Source: JBDRED01 sp043820025 [NCBI: Elusimicrobiota bacterium] (GTDB lineage: Bacteria > RUG730 > JBDRED01). From it: a stretch of 30,541 bases of DNA. The notes beneath the pieces are model-generated. The model ran no database searches. It had not been told where the DNA came from and saw only the letters and a program-made list of their open reading frames with translations. Below are positions 8,864 through 16,436 of the stretch, piece by piece (position 1 is the stretch's first letter; every line of letters starts with the position of its first letter). The stretch is from assembly GCA_043820025.1 (NCBI GenBank), contig JBDRED010000045.1, positions 1 through 30,541 on the forward strand, read 5' to 3'. Made by a program: the position numbers and the translations under genes.

Positions 8864-9865
8864 GTGAAAGAAGCGCTTTTCTATACTGCTCTTGAAAAAA
8901 ACAAGGCTGTCAAGTGCGGGTTATGCCCGCATATGTGCGTAATAAAAAAAGATTTTCTTGGCGTTTGCAATGCAAGAAAAAATGTGGAGGGAAAACTTTA
9001 TTCGCTTTCTTATTCTAAGATAACATCCTTTGGGCGCGACCCAATTGAAAAAAAACCTTTGTATCATTTTTATCCCGGAAGCGGTATATTTTCTATAGGT
9101 TCTTTTGGCTGTAATTTAGCGTGCATATTTTGCCAGAATTTTACAATAGCGCGCGCAAAAGAATTCGATGTTCAATGCGCAGAGATGCTTCCCGAGGATC
9201 TTTTGGCTGAGGTTAAAAAATCTAATACAATAGGCGTTGCATATACTTATAATGAACCGCTTATAAATTTTGAGTATATTTTAGATTCCGCAAAACTTAT
9301 TAAGGATGCCGGGTATAAGAATGTTTTAGTTACGAACGGATTTATTAATGAAGAACCGCTTAGAATGATCCTGCCATATATTGACGCTGCGAATATTGAT
9401 TTAAAGGCGTTTAATAATAATTTTTATAAAAAGGTGTGTTATGGCGGTTTGGAGCCTGTGAAAATGGCAATAAAGATTATGCATGAATCCGGCGCGCATA
9501 TTGAACTGACTAATCTAATTATACCGGAGCTGAATGATAATATAAAAGAGATTGAAGATATGACGCGCTGGATTGCGGATATCAGTAAAGATATACCGCT
9601 TCATTTCTCGAGATATTTCCCCTGTTATAAGTGTGACAAACCTGTGACGCCGTCAGAGACGCTTGTAAAAGCGTATAATATGGCGAAAGGCTTGCTTAAT
9701 TATGTATATGTTGGTAACATCTTGCTTCTTGAGGGTCAGGATACCGTATGTCCGTATTGTAAAAATATAGTTATAAAAAGATCAGGGTATGAGACAGATG
9801 TTATAGGACTAAAAGGAGATAAATGTAAGGAGTGTGGTAAGAGATTGAATATAGTATGTTCATGA
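8864..9865 (+). CDS. amrS: AmrS-type radical SAM protein (AmmeMemoRadiSam system)
   Basis: A radical SAM enzyme of the AmrS family, related to pyruvate formate-lyase activating enzymes. The 333-residue protein has N-terminal cysteines C18, C21, C25 and C35, the radical SAM motif C83-x3-C87-x2-C90 (GCNLACIFCQN), and a C-terminal zinc-ribbon-like region (CPYC then CKEC). The family is named for genomic association with AMMECR1 and Memo proteins, whose reaction is unresolved; neither is encoded in this window. The GTG start is supported by GGGAGG eight bases upstream. It is the last gene before a 220-nt gap that contains a palindromic repeat. Confidence 0.88.
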   Translation: MKEALFYTALEKNKAVKCGLCPHMCVIKKDFLGVCNARKNVEGKLYSLSYSKITSFGRDPIEKKPLYHFYPGSGIFSIGSFGCNLACIFCQNFTIARAKEFDVQCAEMLPEDLLAEVKKSNTIGVAYTYNEPLINFEYILDSAKLIKDAGYKNVLVTNGFINEEPLRMILPYIDAANIDLKAFNNNFYKKVCYGGLEPVKMAIKIMHESGAHIELTNLIIPELNDNIKEIEDMTRWIADISKDIPLHFSRYFPCYKCDKPVTPSETLVKAYNMAKGLLNYVYVGNILLLEGQDTVCPYCKNIVIKRSGYETDVIGLKGDKCKECGKRLNIVCS

Positions 9866-9910
9866 TATATCGAATTTAAGATTAATAGTATCTTTAGAAT
9901 ACTAAAAGCT

Positions 9911-9999
9911 CGTCATCCTGGGCGCTATTGCCCGAAGAATTTTCGTGTGAGTTTTATTGTTCGGAGATCTTTCGGGAGCGGTGCTCCCTCAGAATGACG
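9911..9999. repeat. Palindromic intergenic repeat
   Basis: An 89-nt unit bounded by CGTCATCCTG (9911-9920) and its near-inverse CAGAATGACG (9990-9999). Inside are two short perfect hairpins, GGGC-GCTATT-GCCC (9920-9933) and GGGAGC-GGT-GCTCCC (9974-9988), plus GGAGATCTTTCGGGAG. This resembles dispersed palindromic repeats with CGTCATTCTGAG-type ends known from many bacterial genomes. It has no ORF and lies between two co-directional genes. Confidence 0.6.
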
Positions 10000-10086
10000 T
10001 AATGGATTAATATTAAAATAAAGCGAAGTAGTAAATATTGAAATAGGTAAAAAATTACTGAAAGAAATTTTTTAAGGAGAAATAAG

Positions 10087-10467
10087 ATGTCCGAGAAACA
10101 TAAAAAAAACCATAAAGGATTTGTCCCTGTTTGCGGCGAATGCGGCGGGAAATGCTGCAAATATATAACCATTGAGATAGATAAACCTACATGCAAGACA
10201 GACTATGATAATATACGATGGTATTTATTACATGAAAATATTTATGTGTATATTGATGAAGATAAAGATTGGTTCATAGAAGTAAAGAATAAATGCAGGG
10301 AATTATCGCCTAAGGGCAGATGTTTAAATTACAAAGACAGGCCGGATGTTTGTAAAGAGCATGGAGTAACAGAGGATGAAGAGTGCGAGCATTATGGGAA
10401 TCCTTACACAAAGTTATTTAAGAGTATTGAGGAATTTGAAAAGTATTTAGATAAAAAAAAAGATTGA
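10087..10467 (+). CDS. YkgJ-family cysteine-cluster protein
   Basis: A 126-residue cytoplasmic protein with the CxxCxxxCC signature near the N-terminus (CGECGGKCC, cysteines 16, 19, 23 and 24) and further cysteines at about 36, 70, 79, 89 and 99. That pattern fits the YkgJ/Fli B-type zinc- or iron-binding cysteine-cluster family, whose members are mostly uncharacterised. AAGGAG lies eight bases before the ATG. It is 30 nt upstream of apbE and co-directional, so it may be in the same transcript. A metal-binding role is known only from the motif. Confidence 0.85.
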   Translation: MSEKHKKNHKGFVPVCGECGGKCCKYITIEIDKPTCKTDYDNIRWYLLHENIYVYIDEDKDWFIEVKNKCRELSPKGRCLNYKDRPDVCKEHGVTEDEECEHYGNPYTKLFKSIEEFEKYLDKKKD

Positions 10468-10497
10468 TTGGAGATTTAAGAAAAAGAAGAAATAGCT

Positions 10498-11493
10498 ATG
10501 AATAAGAATAAAAATTTTATAAAGCCAATTACTGCAATACTTCTGTTTATCATTCTTTCAAGCTGTAAGAATAAACCTGAATATTTAGAACAACAAATAT
10601 TTTTAATGGATACTGTTGTTGAAATAACTTTAAAAAATACAGTTAATGCTGACAAGATTTTTCATGACGCTTTTCATGAAATGAGCCGTGTTGACGAGGA
10701 ATTCGATAGATATAATAATAAGTCATTTGTGAGCAGGCTGAATAACGGCGATATGGCGGCATTAACTGATGAATTATTAAAAATAATAGAAATTTCCTTA
10801 AGTATTGGGGATACAACTTATGGCGCGTTTGATATAACTGTTGCGCCGCTTGTTGATCTTTGGGATTTTAAAAATTCAAAAATACCTCATGAGAGACAAA
10901 TAAAGAATGCGTTAAGATTTGTCGGATATAATAAAATAATCTTAAATGAAAAATCTAAGCTTGTTATAGCTAAGGGAGTTAAGATTGATCTCGGCGGTAT
11001 TGCAAAGGGTTATGCGATAGATAGAGCGGTGAGTGTTATTAAGGAACAAGGAATGAATAGCGCTTTAGTCAATGCCGGCGGCGATGTGTTTGCGCTTGGC
11101 AGAAAAGGCAAAAGGCCATGGAAAATAGGTATACAACACCCTAGAAAGAGCGACGCGCTGTTGGGTGTTTTGGAAGTCGAAAATAAGGCTGTTGTTACTT
11201 CAGGCGATTATGAAAGGTTTTTTATTAAAGACGATAAAAGGTATCATCATATAATCGATCCAAAAACAGGGTATCCCGCTTATGGCCTAATAAGTGTTAC
11301 TGTGGTTGCTGATTCTGCTGAATACGCTGATGCTTTAAGCACAGGCCTTTTTGTGCTTGGAAAAGAAAGGGCTTTAAAACTTATTGAGTCTCTGCATGAT
11401 GTTGATGTTATACTTGTAACGCCTGATATGGAGATCATAGTTACAGATGGAATAAAAGCTTATTTTTCAATAACAAAAAGGTATAAAATATGA
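10498..11493 (+). CDS. apbE: FAD:protein FMN transferase, lipoprotein
   Basis: ApbE transfers FMN from FAD to threonine in SGAT-type motifs of extracytoplasmic proteins, in particular RnfG and RnfD. The 331-residue protein has a lipoprotein signal peptide with lipobox LSSC (C23), so it should be anchored outside the cytoplasmic membrane. Family motifs follow in order: MDTVVEITL, FDITVAPLVDLWDF, KIDLGGIAKGYAID, NAGGDVFALG, HHIIDPKTGYPA and ADALSTGLFVLG. It overlaps the next gene by 4 nt. Location three genes after the rnf block and the two SGAT sites in RnfG make Rnf its likely target. Confidence 0.95.
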   Translation: MNKNKNFIKPITAILLFIILSSCKNKPEYLEQQIFLMDTVVEITLKNTVNADKIFHDAFHEMSRVDEEFDRYNNKSFVSRLNNGDMAALTDELLKIIEISLSIGDTTYGAFDITVAPLVDLWDFKNSKIPHERQIKNALRFVGYNKIILNEKSKLVIAKGVKIDLGGIAKGYAIDRAVSVIKEQGMNSALVNAGGDVFALGRKGKRPWKIGIQHPRKSDALLGVLEVENKAVVTSGDYERFFIKDDKRYHHIIDPKTGYPAYGLISVTVVADSAEYADALSTGLFVLGKERALKLIESLHDVDVILVTPDMEIIVTDGIKAYFSITKRYKI

Positions 11494-11852
11494 AGAAATG
11501 GGATGTAATATTAATTCTATTTTTATTATGCAGCGCAGGAACGTTATATTTATTTAGATACTTTGGTAGTAATGCGGATTCTAATTCTCTATACGTTGTT
11601 GTTTATGAAGGGAATGATGAGATAATGCGGACCGGTTTAAGTGAACATAAGGAATTTAAGGTCGCAGAGAATAGAATGACAATTGAGATTAAGGATAATA
11701 AGGCGCGCGTTTTGGATAGTTCGTGTGCTGAACAGATATGCGTAGAGACAGGATGGATAGCAAAGGCAGGGCAGTCTATAGTATGCGTTCCAAACAGGGT
11801 GGTGGTTAAGATAGCAGGTAAGGATGAGGGAATAGACGCGGTTAGTTATTAA
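11490..11852 (+). CDS. NusG domain II-containing protein, membrane-anchored
   Basis: A 120-residue protein with one N-terminal hydrophobic segment (about 5-23) and a small beta domain resembling NusG domain II proteins. The later part has the family-like SCAEQICVETGWI followed by GQSIVCVPNRVVV, with paired cysteines at about 79 and 84. Such proteins often sit beside apbE, rnf and Gx-transporter genes in anaerobes; their function is not established. The ATGA overlap with apbE implies coupled translation. It should not be confused with the transcription factor NusG, whose other domains are absent. Confidence 0.85.
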   Translation: MKKWDVILILFLLCSAGTLYLFRYFGSNADSNSLYVVVYEGNDEIMRTGLSEHKEFKVAENRMTIEIKDNKARVLDSSCAEQICVETGWIAKAGQSIVCVPNRVVVKIAGKDEGIDAVSY

Positions 11853-11906
11853 TCTAATTAAGGGTTGGATGAGAATAAATAATAATAGGAAAGGATTTAA
11901 ATAAAA

Positions 11907-12407
11907 TTGAATAGGGATAAGAAGATTATTATATTATCATTATATGTTGCTATGGCGAGCGTATTGCAGATGAGCGAGAATTTACTGCCAAGTATACTTC
12001 CGGGGATAAGAATCGGATTCGCTAATATCATAACACTGATTGTCCTCTATAAATACGCATTTAAGCATGCAATGATTGTAGCTGTTTTAAGGGTTATTGT
12101 AAGCAGTCTTTTGCTTGGCACATTCCTTGGCCCGTCTTTTGTTCTTAGTTTTTCCGGCGCTGTTGTAAGCGCAATGATAATGGGGATTATTTATAAACCG
12201 GTTAGAGAAGGATTTAGTATTATCGGAATCAGCATTTTAGGCGCGTTGTCGCATATATTGACACAGTTTTTTATTGTATATTATCTTTTTGTCCTGCAGG
12301 CAAATCTTTTGTGGATGCTGCCGGTTATTATTATAGGCAGTATTCTTTCAGGTATTGTTACCGGATTAATAGCAAGATTTGTAATTAGAAAAGAATTTCG
12401 AATGTAA
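11907..12407 (+). CDS. Gx transporter family protein (HepS component I-like)
   Basis: A 166-residue, very hydrophobic protein with five or six predicted helices. It matches the Gx transporter family, historically annotated as heptaprenyl diphosphate synthase component I. The segment LPSILPGIRIGFANIITLIV (about residues 27-46) resembles the substrate-binding loop region of ECF-transporter S components. The TTG start gives the expected N-terminus and has AAAGGA upstream. Family members commonly neighbour NusG-II and apbE genes, as here. A role in flavin or precursor transport for extracytoplasmic flavinylation is my inference, not a known function. Confidence 0.82.
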   Translation: MNRDKKIIILSLYVAMASVLQMSENLLPSILPGIRIGFANIITLIVLYKYAFKHAMIVAVLRVIVSSLLLGTFLGPSFVLSFSGAVVSAMIMGIIYKPVREGFSIIGISILGALSHILTQFFIVYYLFVLQANLLWMLPVIIIGSILSGIVTGLIARFVIRKEFRM

Positions 12408-12436
12408 TAAGAGCGCGTTAATATCGGAAAAAAATT

Positions 12437-13054
12437 ATGGGAAAAAAGATTGTGCTTGGTTCGCGGTCTCCGCGAAGACAGAAATTGTTAAAAGAATTAG
12501 GGCTAAAATATAAAATTATTATTCCTGACGGAAATGAGATAAGTTTAAAGAAAAGGCCGTCCGCAATAGCAGTGGATATTGCAAAGCAAAAAGCCAAAGA
12601 AGTCGCGGATAAGGTTAATCAAGGCATAATAATATGCGCTGACACGATTGTTGTGCATTTAGGAGAGATTATAGGAAAACCGAAATCTGTAAGCCACGCG
12701 AAAACAATTTTGCGCAATATAGGGAAAGGGAAGCATTATGTTTACACAGGGATTGTTGTTAAGGATTTATATACAGGCAAAGAGTATAAGGATTATGCTG
12801 TTACAGGCGTTAAAATGAAAAGTATTCCGGAAAATAAAATTGATTATCTGGCAAAAAAGAATTTAGATAAAGCCGGAGCATATGGAATTCAGGAAAAGGG
12901 CGACGATTTAGTAGAAAGTATAAACGGCGATTATTATAATGTTGTTGGAATGCCGGTAAAATTACTTGTTAATATAGTTAAAAAATGCGGAATAAAAATT
13001 AATAAAGAAAAAGCGCGGAAGTTATTTAGAAGCGCAAGTTTTGGTAATAAATAA
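12437..13054 (+). CDS. maf: Maf-family nucleotide pyrophosphatase
   Basis: Maf proteins hydrolyse non-canonical or pyrimidine nucleoside triphosphates to monophosphates, a house-cleaning role linked to septum inhibition. The 205-residue protein has the N-terminal loop LGSRSPRRQKLL (7-18), the catalytic ADTIVVHLGEIIGKP segment, VYTGIVV, and KAGAYGIQEKG in the last third. The Y-type and F-type subfamilies cannot be told apart safely by eye. It ends the plus-strand block. Its stop is only 3 nt from the stop of the convergent SurA-like gene, with no room for a separate terminator. Confidence 0.93.
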   Translation: MGKKIVLGSRSPRRQKLLKELGLKYKIIIPDGNEISLKKRPSAIAVDIAKQKAKEVADKVNQGIIICADTIVVHLGEIIGKPKSVSHAKTILRNIGKGKHYVYTGIVVKDLYTGKEYKDYAVTGVKMKSIPENKIDYLAKKNLDKAGAYGIQEKGDDLVESINGDYYNVVGMPVKLLVNIVKKCGIKINKEKARKLFRSASFGNK

Positions 13055-13057
13055 AAT

Positions 13058-13747
13058 CTATTCTTTGTATGTGACTGTGATTTTCGCTGTTTGGCTTAGC
13101 TGACTAAACCAAGAATTTAGAATGAGCATCTTTTTTTGAGACATATATTTCTGAGCAAATGATTCTCTCTCCTGATTGAAGTTCCGCATATTGCCATTGG
13201 CCATTTGGTAATATGCGTCTTGTATTTCTTTTGGACTTACCTTAACAGAGTCTGTTATAAGTAATTTAATCTTATCGCCCATTATGCTGTCCTTAACTTT
13301 ATCTTCAAAGTCCTGCGCTGTTTGATGCAGATGATATCTTAAAGTATAGTAATATGTCCGAGAGTCAAAGCGTCCGTCTTTTTTAAATGCCGGGAAATTG
13401 CTGATCGCGCTCATAATTTCAGTGTCGCTGACATCAAAACCAATCTTTTTTGAAACGCCAAGCAAAAGGCTTTCCTGCATGAGCATTTGCAGAGATTCTT
13501 TTCTTGCTCGAGAAACTTCTTCAGGAGTAAGCGCTTTTCCTGTTTGAGATTCCGTTTGCCTAATCATTCGGTTAGAGGCGTTTTCCAGGTCTTCAGCAAA
13601 AATTTTTGCGCCATTTATTTTTGCCACAGTATTATGTTTTTGAGAAATATAGTATCCGCCAAATCCTGCGAATGTCGCGACTACAAATCCTAAAATTGTA
13701 ATAATAAATATTGCTTTCATGTTTGTTCGTAAAAACTGCATAACCAT
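13058..13747 (-). CDS. SurA N-terminal domain-like periplasmic protein
   Basis: A 229-residue protein with one N-terminal membrane anchor (about 10-33) and a helical domain resembling the chaperone region of SurA/PpiD (KINGAKIFAEDLENA, then helices, then SPKEIQDAYYQM). The parvulin peptidyl-prolyl isomerase domain usually present in PpiD and SurA is missing: the protein ends shortly after the helical domain. It may be a membrane-tethered periplasmic folding factor. It is the last gene of the minus-strand M23-bactofilin group, 33 nt after bactofilin, with AAGGAG eight bases before its ATG. It could also be a truncated descendant of PpiD, but no frameshifted remainder is seen. Confidence 0.75.
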   Translation of the reverse strand: MVMQFLRTNMKAIFIITILGFVVATFAGFGGYYISQKHNTVAKINGAKIFAEDLENASNRMIRQTESQTGKALTPEEVSRARKESLQMLMQESLLLGVSKKIGFDVSDTEIMSAISNFPAFKKDGRFDSRTYYYTLRYHLHQTAQDFEDKVKDSIMGDKIKLLITDSVKVSPKEIQDAYYQMANGNMRNFNQERESFAQKYMSQKKMLILNSWFSQLSQTAKITVTYKE

Positions 13748-13780
13748 AATTAGCGCTCCTTAAATTCTATTAAAGTATTT

Positions 13781-14245
13781 TTAGATAACCGCTTGTTTTT
13801 CGGTATGTGAGTTGTGAGCATTACGCGTGTTTGAGTGTTCTTGTTCAGCTATTGTCTGCGTTTCGCGTAATGGTTCTGGTTTTAGCATTTTGCAATTCCC
13901 TTCAAAGGTTGAGCCTTCCGCGATTGAGAGGTTTCCGGTTGTAACGTCGCCAATAACCTTAGCGTTAAGAAGAATTTCCAGCCTTTCTGACGCGTATATG
14001 TCTCCTTCGATTACCCCTGCTATCACGACTATCTGCGCTTTAATATTGCCTTTAATATTTCCTTTTTCTCCCAGAATAATCCCTTCGCACTCAATGTTTG
14101 CGCCCTCGACAAAACCATCTACGCGCAAACTGCCTAGGGGCATAATTATATCGCCTTTAATCTTTGTGTCATGACCAATGATTGTTTCTATTTTAGGAAG
14201 AGGTTTTTTTTGTTTTTCTTGAGATTTGTTATTGCCGAATGCCAT
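13781..14245 (-). CDS. Bactofilin
   Basis: Bactofilins polymerise without nucleotide into membrane-associated filaments that position cell-wall enzymes. The 154-residue protein has the typical layout: a polar N-terminal tail (about 1-20), a central beta-helical domain (about 22-120) built of short glycine-spaced repeats (IKGDI, VEGAN, IKGNIKA, IEGDIYA, VIGDVTTGN), and a low-complexity tail rich in His, Asn and Glu. It lies 12 nt downstream of an M23 peptidase gene. That bactofilin-M23 pairing recurs in bacteria and has been tied to cell shape. The nearby SurA-like gene completes the operon. Confidence 0.95.
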   Translation of the reverse strand: MAFGNNKSQEKQKKPLPKIETIIGHDTKIKGDIIMPLGSLRVDGFVEGANIECEGIILGEKGNIKGNIKAQIVVIAGVIEGDIYASERLEILLNAKVIGDVTTGNLSIAEGSTFEGNCKMLKPEPLRETQTIAEQEHSNTRNAHNSHTEKQAVI

Positions 14246-14257
14246 AATGTGACTCCT

Positions 14258-15196
14258 TTATTTTCGTTTATATCGTCCTACATAATAGAGAGGATTTCTT
14301 GCTGTATTTTTAAAACGAACTTCATAATGTAAATGTGTGCCTGTGCTGATCCCGCTTGTGCCCATTAACGCAATGAGCCGGCCTTTTTTTACCTGATCGC
14401 CGCGAGAAATTTCAAAAGATAAAAGATGCGCATAGCGTGAAGAATAGCCATTGCCATGATCTATGATAATAACCCGGCCGTAACTGCCCCATCGCCCTGC
14501 GTACAGTACCTTGCCGTCGGATGTGGCAAGGATAGGGGTGCCGGACTTATTTGCTATATCTATGCCTTTATGAAATTCAATACGGCCTGTTAATGGGTGC
14601 ACACGCGAACCAAAACGCGAGGTAATTCTTCCTGTTGTGGGCCATATGCTCGGCCTGGATGATTCAATGCCACGCTGTTCGTCAAGATAATTAAATATTT
14701 CATTTGAACTGTCCAATCGCGACTTAATTTCTGAATTTATTTGATTAATCATTGTATTAAATTCCTGCATGGAGAACTTAAGATCGCCGCTTAGATAACG
14801 CTGCATAATTGCTTCATCAGCCGGGAGAGGCCCTCCGACGCCTTCAGCTTCCAGGATAGATTTTTTTGATTTTAATCCAAGGAGCAGGCGCATTTCTTGG
14901 TCAACTTCCTTGAGTTCATCTAAGAAATTTTTGTTTTTTATAAGTTCTTCGGAAAAGTGTTCTATTTTATTTTGAAGTATAATATTATTAGCTACAGCTG
15001 ATATGTAATCAATATGCCTAGTAATAATAAAAGATGTTGTGACAATTACAAGAAACAGAGCTAAGGAGCTTGAGTAAATTACAAGCAGTGGTATAGAGAG
15101 TTTAAACGGCCTTTTGTTTGAATGAGGAATAAACATTATAGTGAAACGCTTTTCTTTAAGATTTATTAAAAAGCGTTTCAGCCTGGAATCATTCAT
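14258..15196 (-). CDS. Membrane-anchored M23 metallopeptidase
   Basis: A 312-residue zinc peptidase expected to cut peptidoglycan peptide bridges in the periplasm. It has a basic cytoplasmic N-terminus, one membrane helix (about 36-58), a coiled-coil-like stretch (about 66-175) and a C-terminal M23 (LytM) domain from about 185. Zinc ligands H209 and D213 (FHKGID) and H290 of HLH (288-290) are present, as is H257 in RYAHL, so it looks catalytically intact. AGGGAG lies six bases before the ATG, and a clear promoter lies upstream. It is the first gene of the operon with bactofilin, its likely scaffold. Confidence 0.94.
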   Translation of the reverse strand: MNDSRLKRFLINLKEKRFTIMFIPHSNKRPFKLSIPLLVIYSSSLALFLVIVTTSFIITRHIDYISAVANNIILQNKIEHFSEELIKNKNFLDELKEVDQEMRLLLGLKSKKSILEAEGVGGPLPADEAIMQRYLSGDLKFSMQEFNTMINQINSEIKSRLDSSNEIFNYLDEQRGIESSRPSIWPTTGRITSRFGSRVHPLTGRIEFHKGIDIANKSGTPILATSDGKVLYAGRWGSYGRVIIIDHGNGYSSRYAHLLSFEISRGDQVKKGRLIALMGTSGISTGTHLHYEVRFKNTARNPLYYVGRYKRK

Positions 15197-15232
15197 TGCC
15201 GGCTCCCTGTTTTAGTAATGATTACATTACAA

Positions 15233-15261
15233 TATATATATTAAAGAACGACGGATGTCAA
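15233..15261 (-). promoter_or_regulatory. Sigma70-type promoter for the M23-bactofilin operon
   Basis: On the minus strand a perfect -35 box TTGACA (15261-15256) is separated by 17 nt from a -10 box TATATA (15238-15233). Transcription would start near 15226, about 30 nt before the M23 start codon at 15196. Fit and position are good, but this is sequence inspection only. Confidence 0.7.
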
Positions 15262-15355
15262 GGTTTTACATATGCGAATTTTTTGTGAAGCAAGAAAATA
15301 TGCAACAATTACATGGGGTTTTTAAAGTCGCTGGTATTTGACGGACTCTTAGTTC

Positions 15356-15383
15356 TTGACATGATTTGGAGTTTGCTGATAAT
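15356..15383 (+). promoter_or_regulatory. Sigma70-type promoter for the galT operon
   Basis: A TTGACA -35 box (15356-15361) is followed after 16 nt by GATAAT (15378-15383). Transcription would begin near 15390, giving a leader of about 23 nt with GGAGG (15404-15408) before the galT ATG at 15413. It diverges from the minus-strand M23 promoter, about 95 nt away. Confidence 0.65.
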
Positions 15384-15412
15384 ATAGTCGGACAATTGCT
15401 TTTGGAGGTTAT

Positions 15413-16411
15413 ATGTCAGAACTAAGAAAAGATCCTGTTATAGGAAGATGGGTTATAATATCCGCGCATAGAGGAAAGAGGCCATTTGATTTTAAGGTTG
15501 AAAAAGAGCAAGTATCAGATATATCAAACTGCCCATTTTGTATGGGTAATGAACATATGACTCCTCCTGAAATTATTGCTTTCAGAGAAAAGGATAGCAA
15601 AAAGAATGGGCCGGGCTGGTGGCTGCGTGTTTTTTCAAACAAATATCCGGCGCTTCAGGTTGAGGGAAAGGCAGAGAGAACATTCGAAGGCATGTATGAA
15701 AAGATAAATGGCATAGGAGCGCATGAGGTTATTGTAGAAACTCCTAATCATAAAGAGACTATAGGTCAAATGCCGCAAAAACAGGTTGAGGATATTTTAT
15801 GGGCATATAAGGAAAGGATACTTGATTTAAAGAATGATTCGAGGCTCGAGTATATTTTAATATTTAAGAATCATGGAAGGTCAGCCGGCGCTTCACTATC
15901 TCATCCCCATTCACAGCTGATTGCCACGCCTACACTGCCTAAAAGAGTTAAGGAAGAGATGAATGGAGCAGAGGAGTATTTTAATAAAAATAATAGTCAG
16001 TGTGTATTTTGCGATATTGTAAACCAGGAATTAGAAAAACCCAAACGTTTAGTAAGAGAGAATAAAAGTTTTATAGCGATTTGCCCATATGCTTCAAGAT
16101 TCCCGTTTGAAGTCTGGATTCTTCCTAAGGCTCATGAAGCGCATTTTTGCGCAATAGAAAAGAATCAGATTGCTGATTTAGCTGAAATCATGAAGGATGT
16201 TTTAAAAAGACTGGAAGTTGTTCTTGAGTCGCCGTCATATAATTATATGATACATAATTCGCCTCTAAATACAGGGCAAATACCTTTTTATCATTGGCAT
16301 ATAGAAATAATACCTAAACTTACCAGTGTCGCAGGTTTTGAGTGGGGCACAGGATTTTATATTAATCCGACTCCGCCGGAAGAGGCGGCAAAGTTTTTGA
16401 GAGAAGCTTGA
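15413..16411 (+). CDS. galT: Galactose-1-phosphate uridylyltransferase
   Basis: GalT exchanges UMP between UDP-glucose and galactose-1-phosphate (Leloir pathway), via a uridylyl-histidine intermediate. The 332-residue protein is close to the usual family length. It shows the N-terminal ELRKDPVIGRWVIIS, zinc-type CPFC (40-43), the FKNHGRSAGASLSHPHSQ active-site block with HPH at 164-166 (H166 the expected nucleophile), and the C-terminal YHWHIEIIP. A second CxxC (CVFC) precedes the C-terminal half. GGAGG sits just before the ATG. It is the first gene of a long operon, and glgA follows after 25 nt, linking sugar-phosphate interconversion to glycogen synthesis. Confidence 0.95.
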   Translation: MSELRKDPVIGRWVIISAHRGKRPFDFKVEKEQVSDISNCPFCMGNEHMTPPEIIAFREKDSKKNGPGWWLRVFSNKYPALQVEGKAERTFEGMYEKINGIGAHEVIVETPNHKETIGQMPQKQVEDILWAYKERILDLKNDSRLEYILIFKNHGRSAGASLSHPHSQLIATPTLPKRVKEEMNGAEEYFNKNNSQCVFCDIVNQELEKPKRLVRENKSFIAICPYASRFPFEVWILPKAHEAHFCAIEKNQIADLAEIMKDVLKRLEVVLESPSYNYMIHNSPLNTGQIPFYHWHIEIIPKLTSVAGFEWGTGFYINPTPPEEAAKFLREA

Positions 16412-16436
16412 GATACAGAATAAAAAGAGGTCAATT

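Noticed and set aside
13052-13060. Bidirectional terminator between maf and the SurA-like gene
   Set aside because: The stop codons are only 3 nt apart and no hairpin with a T-run is visible around them.
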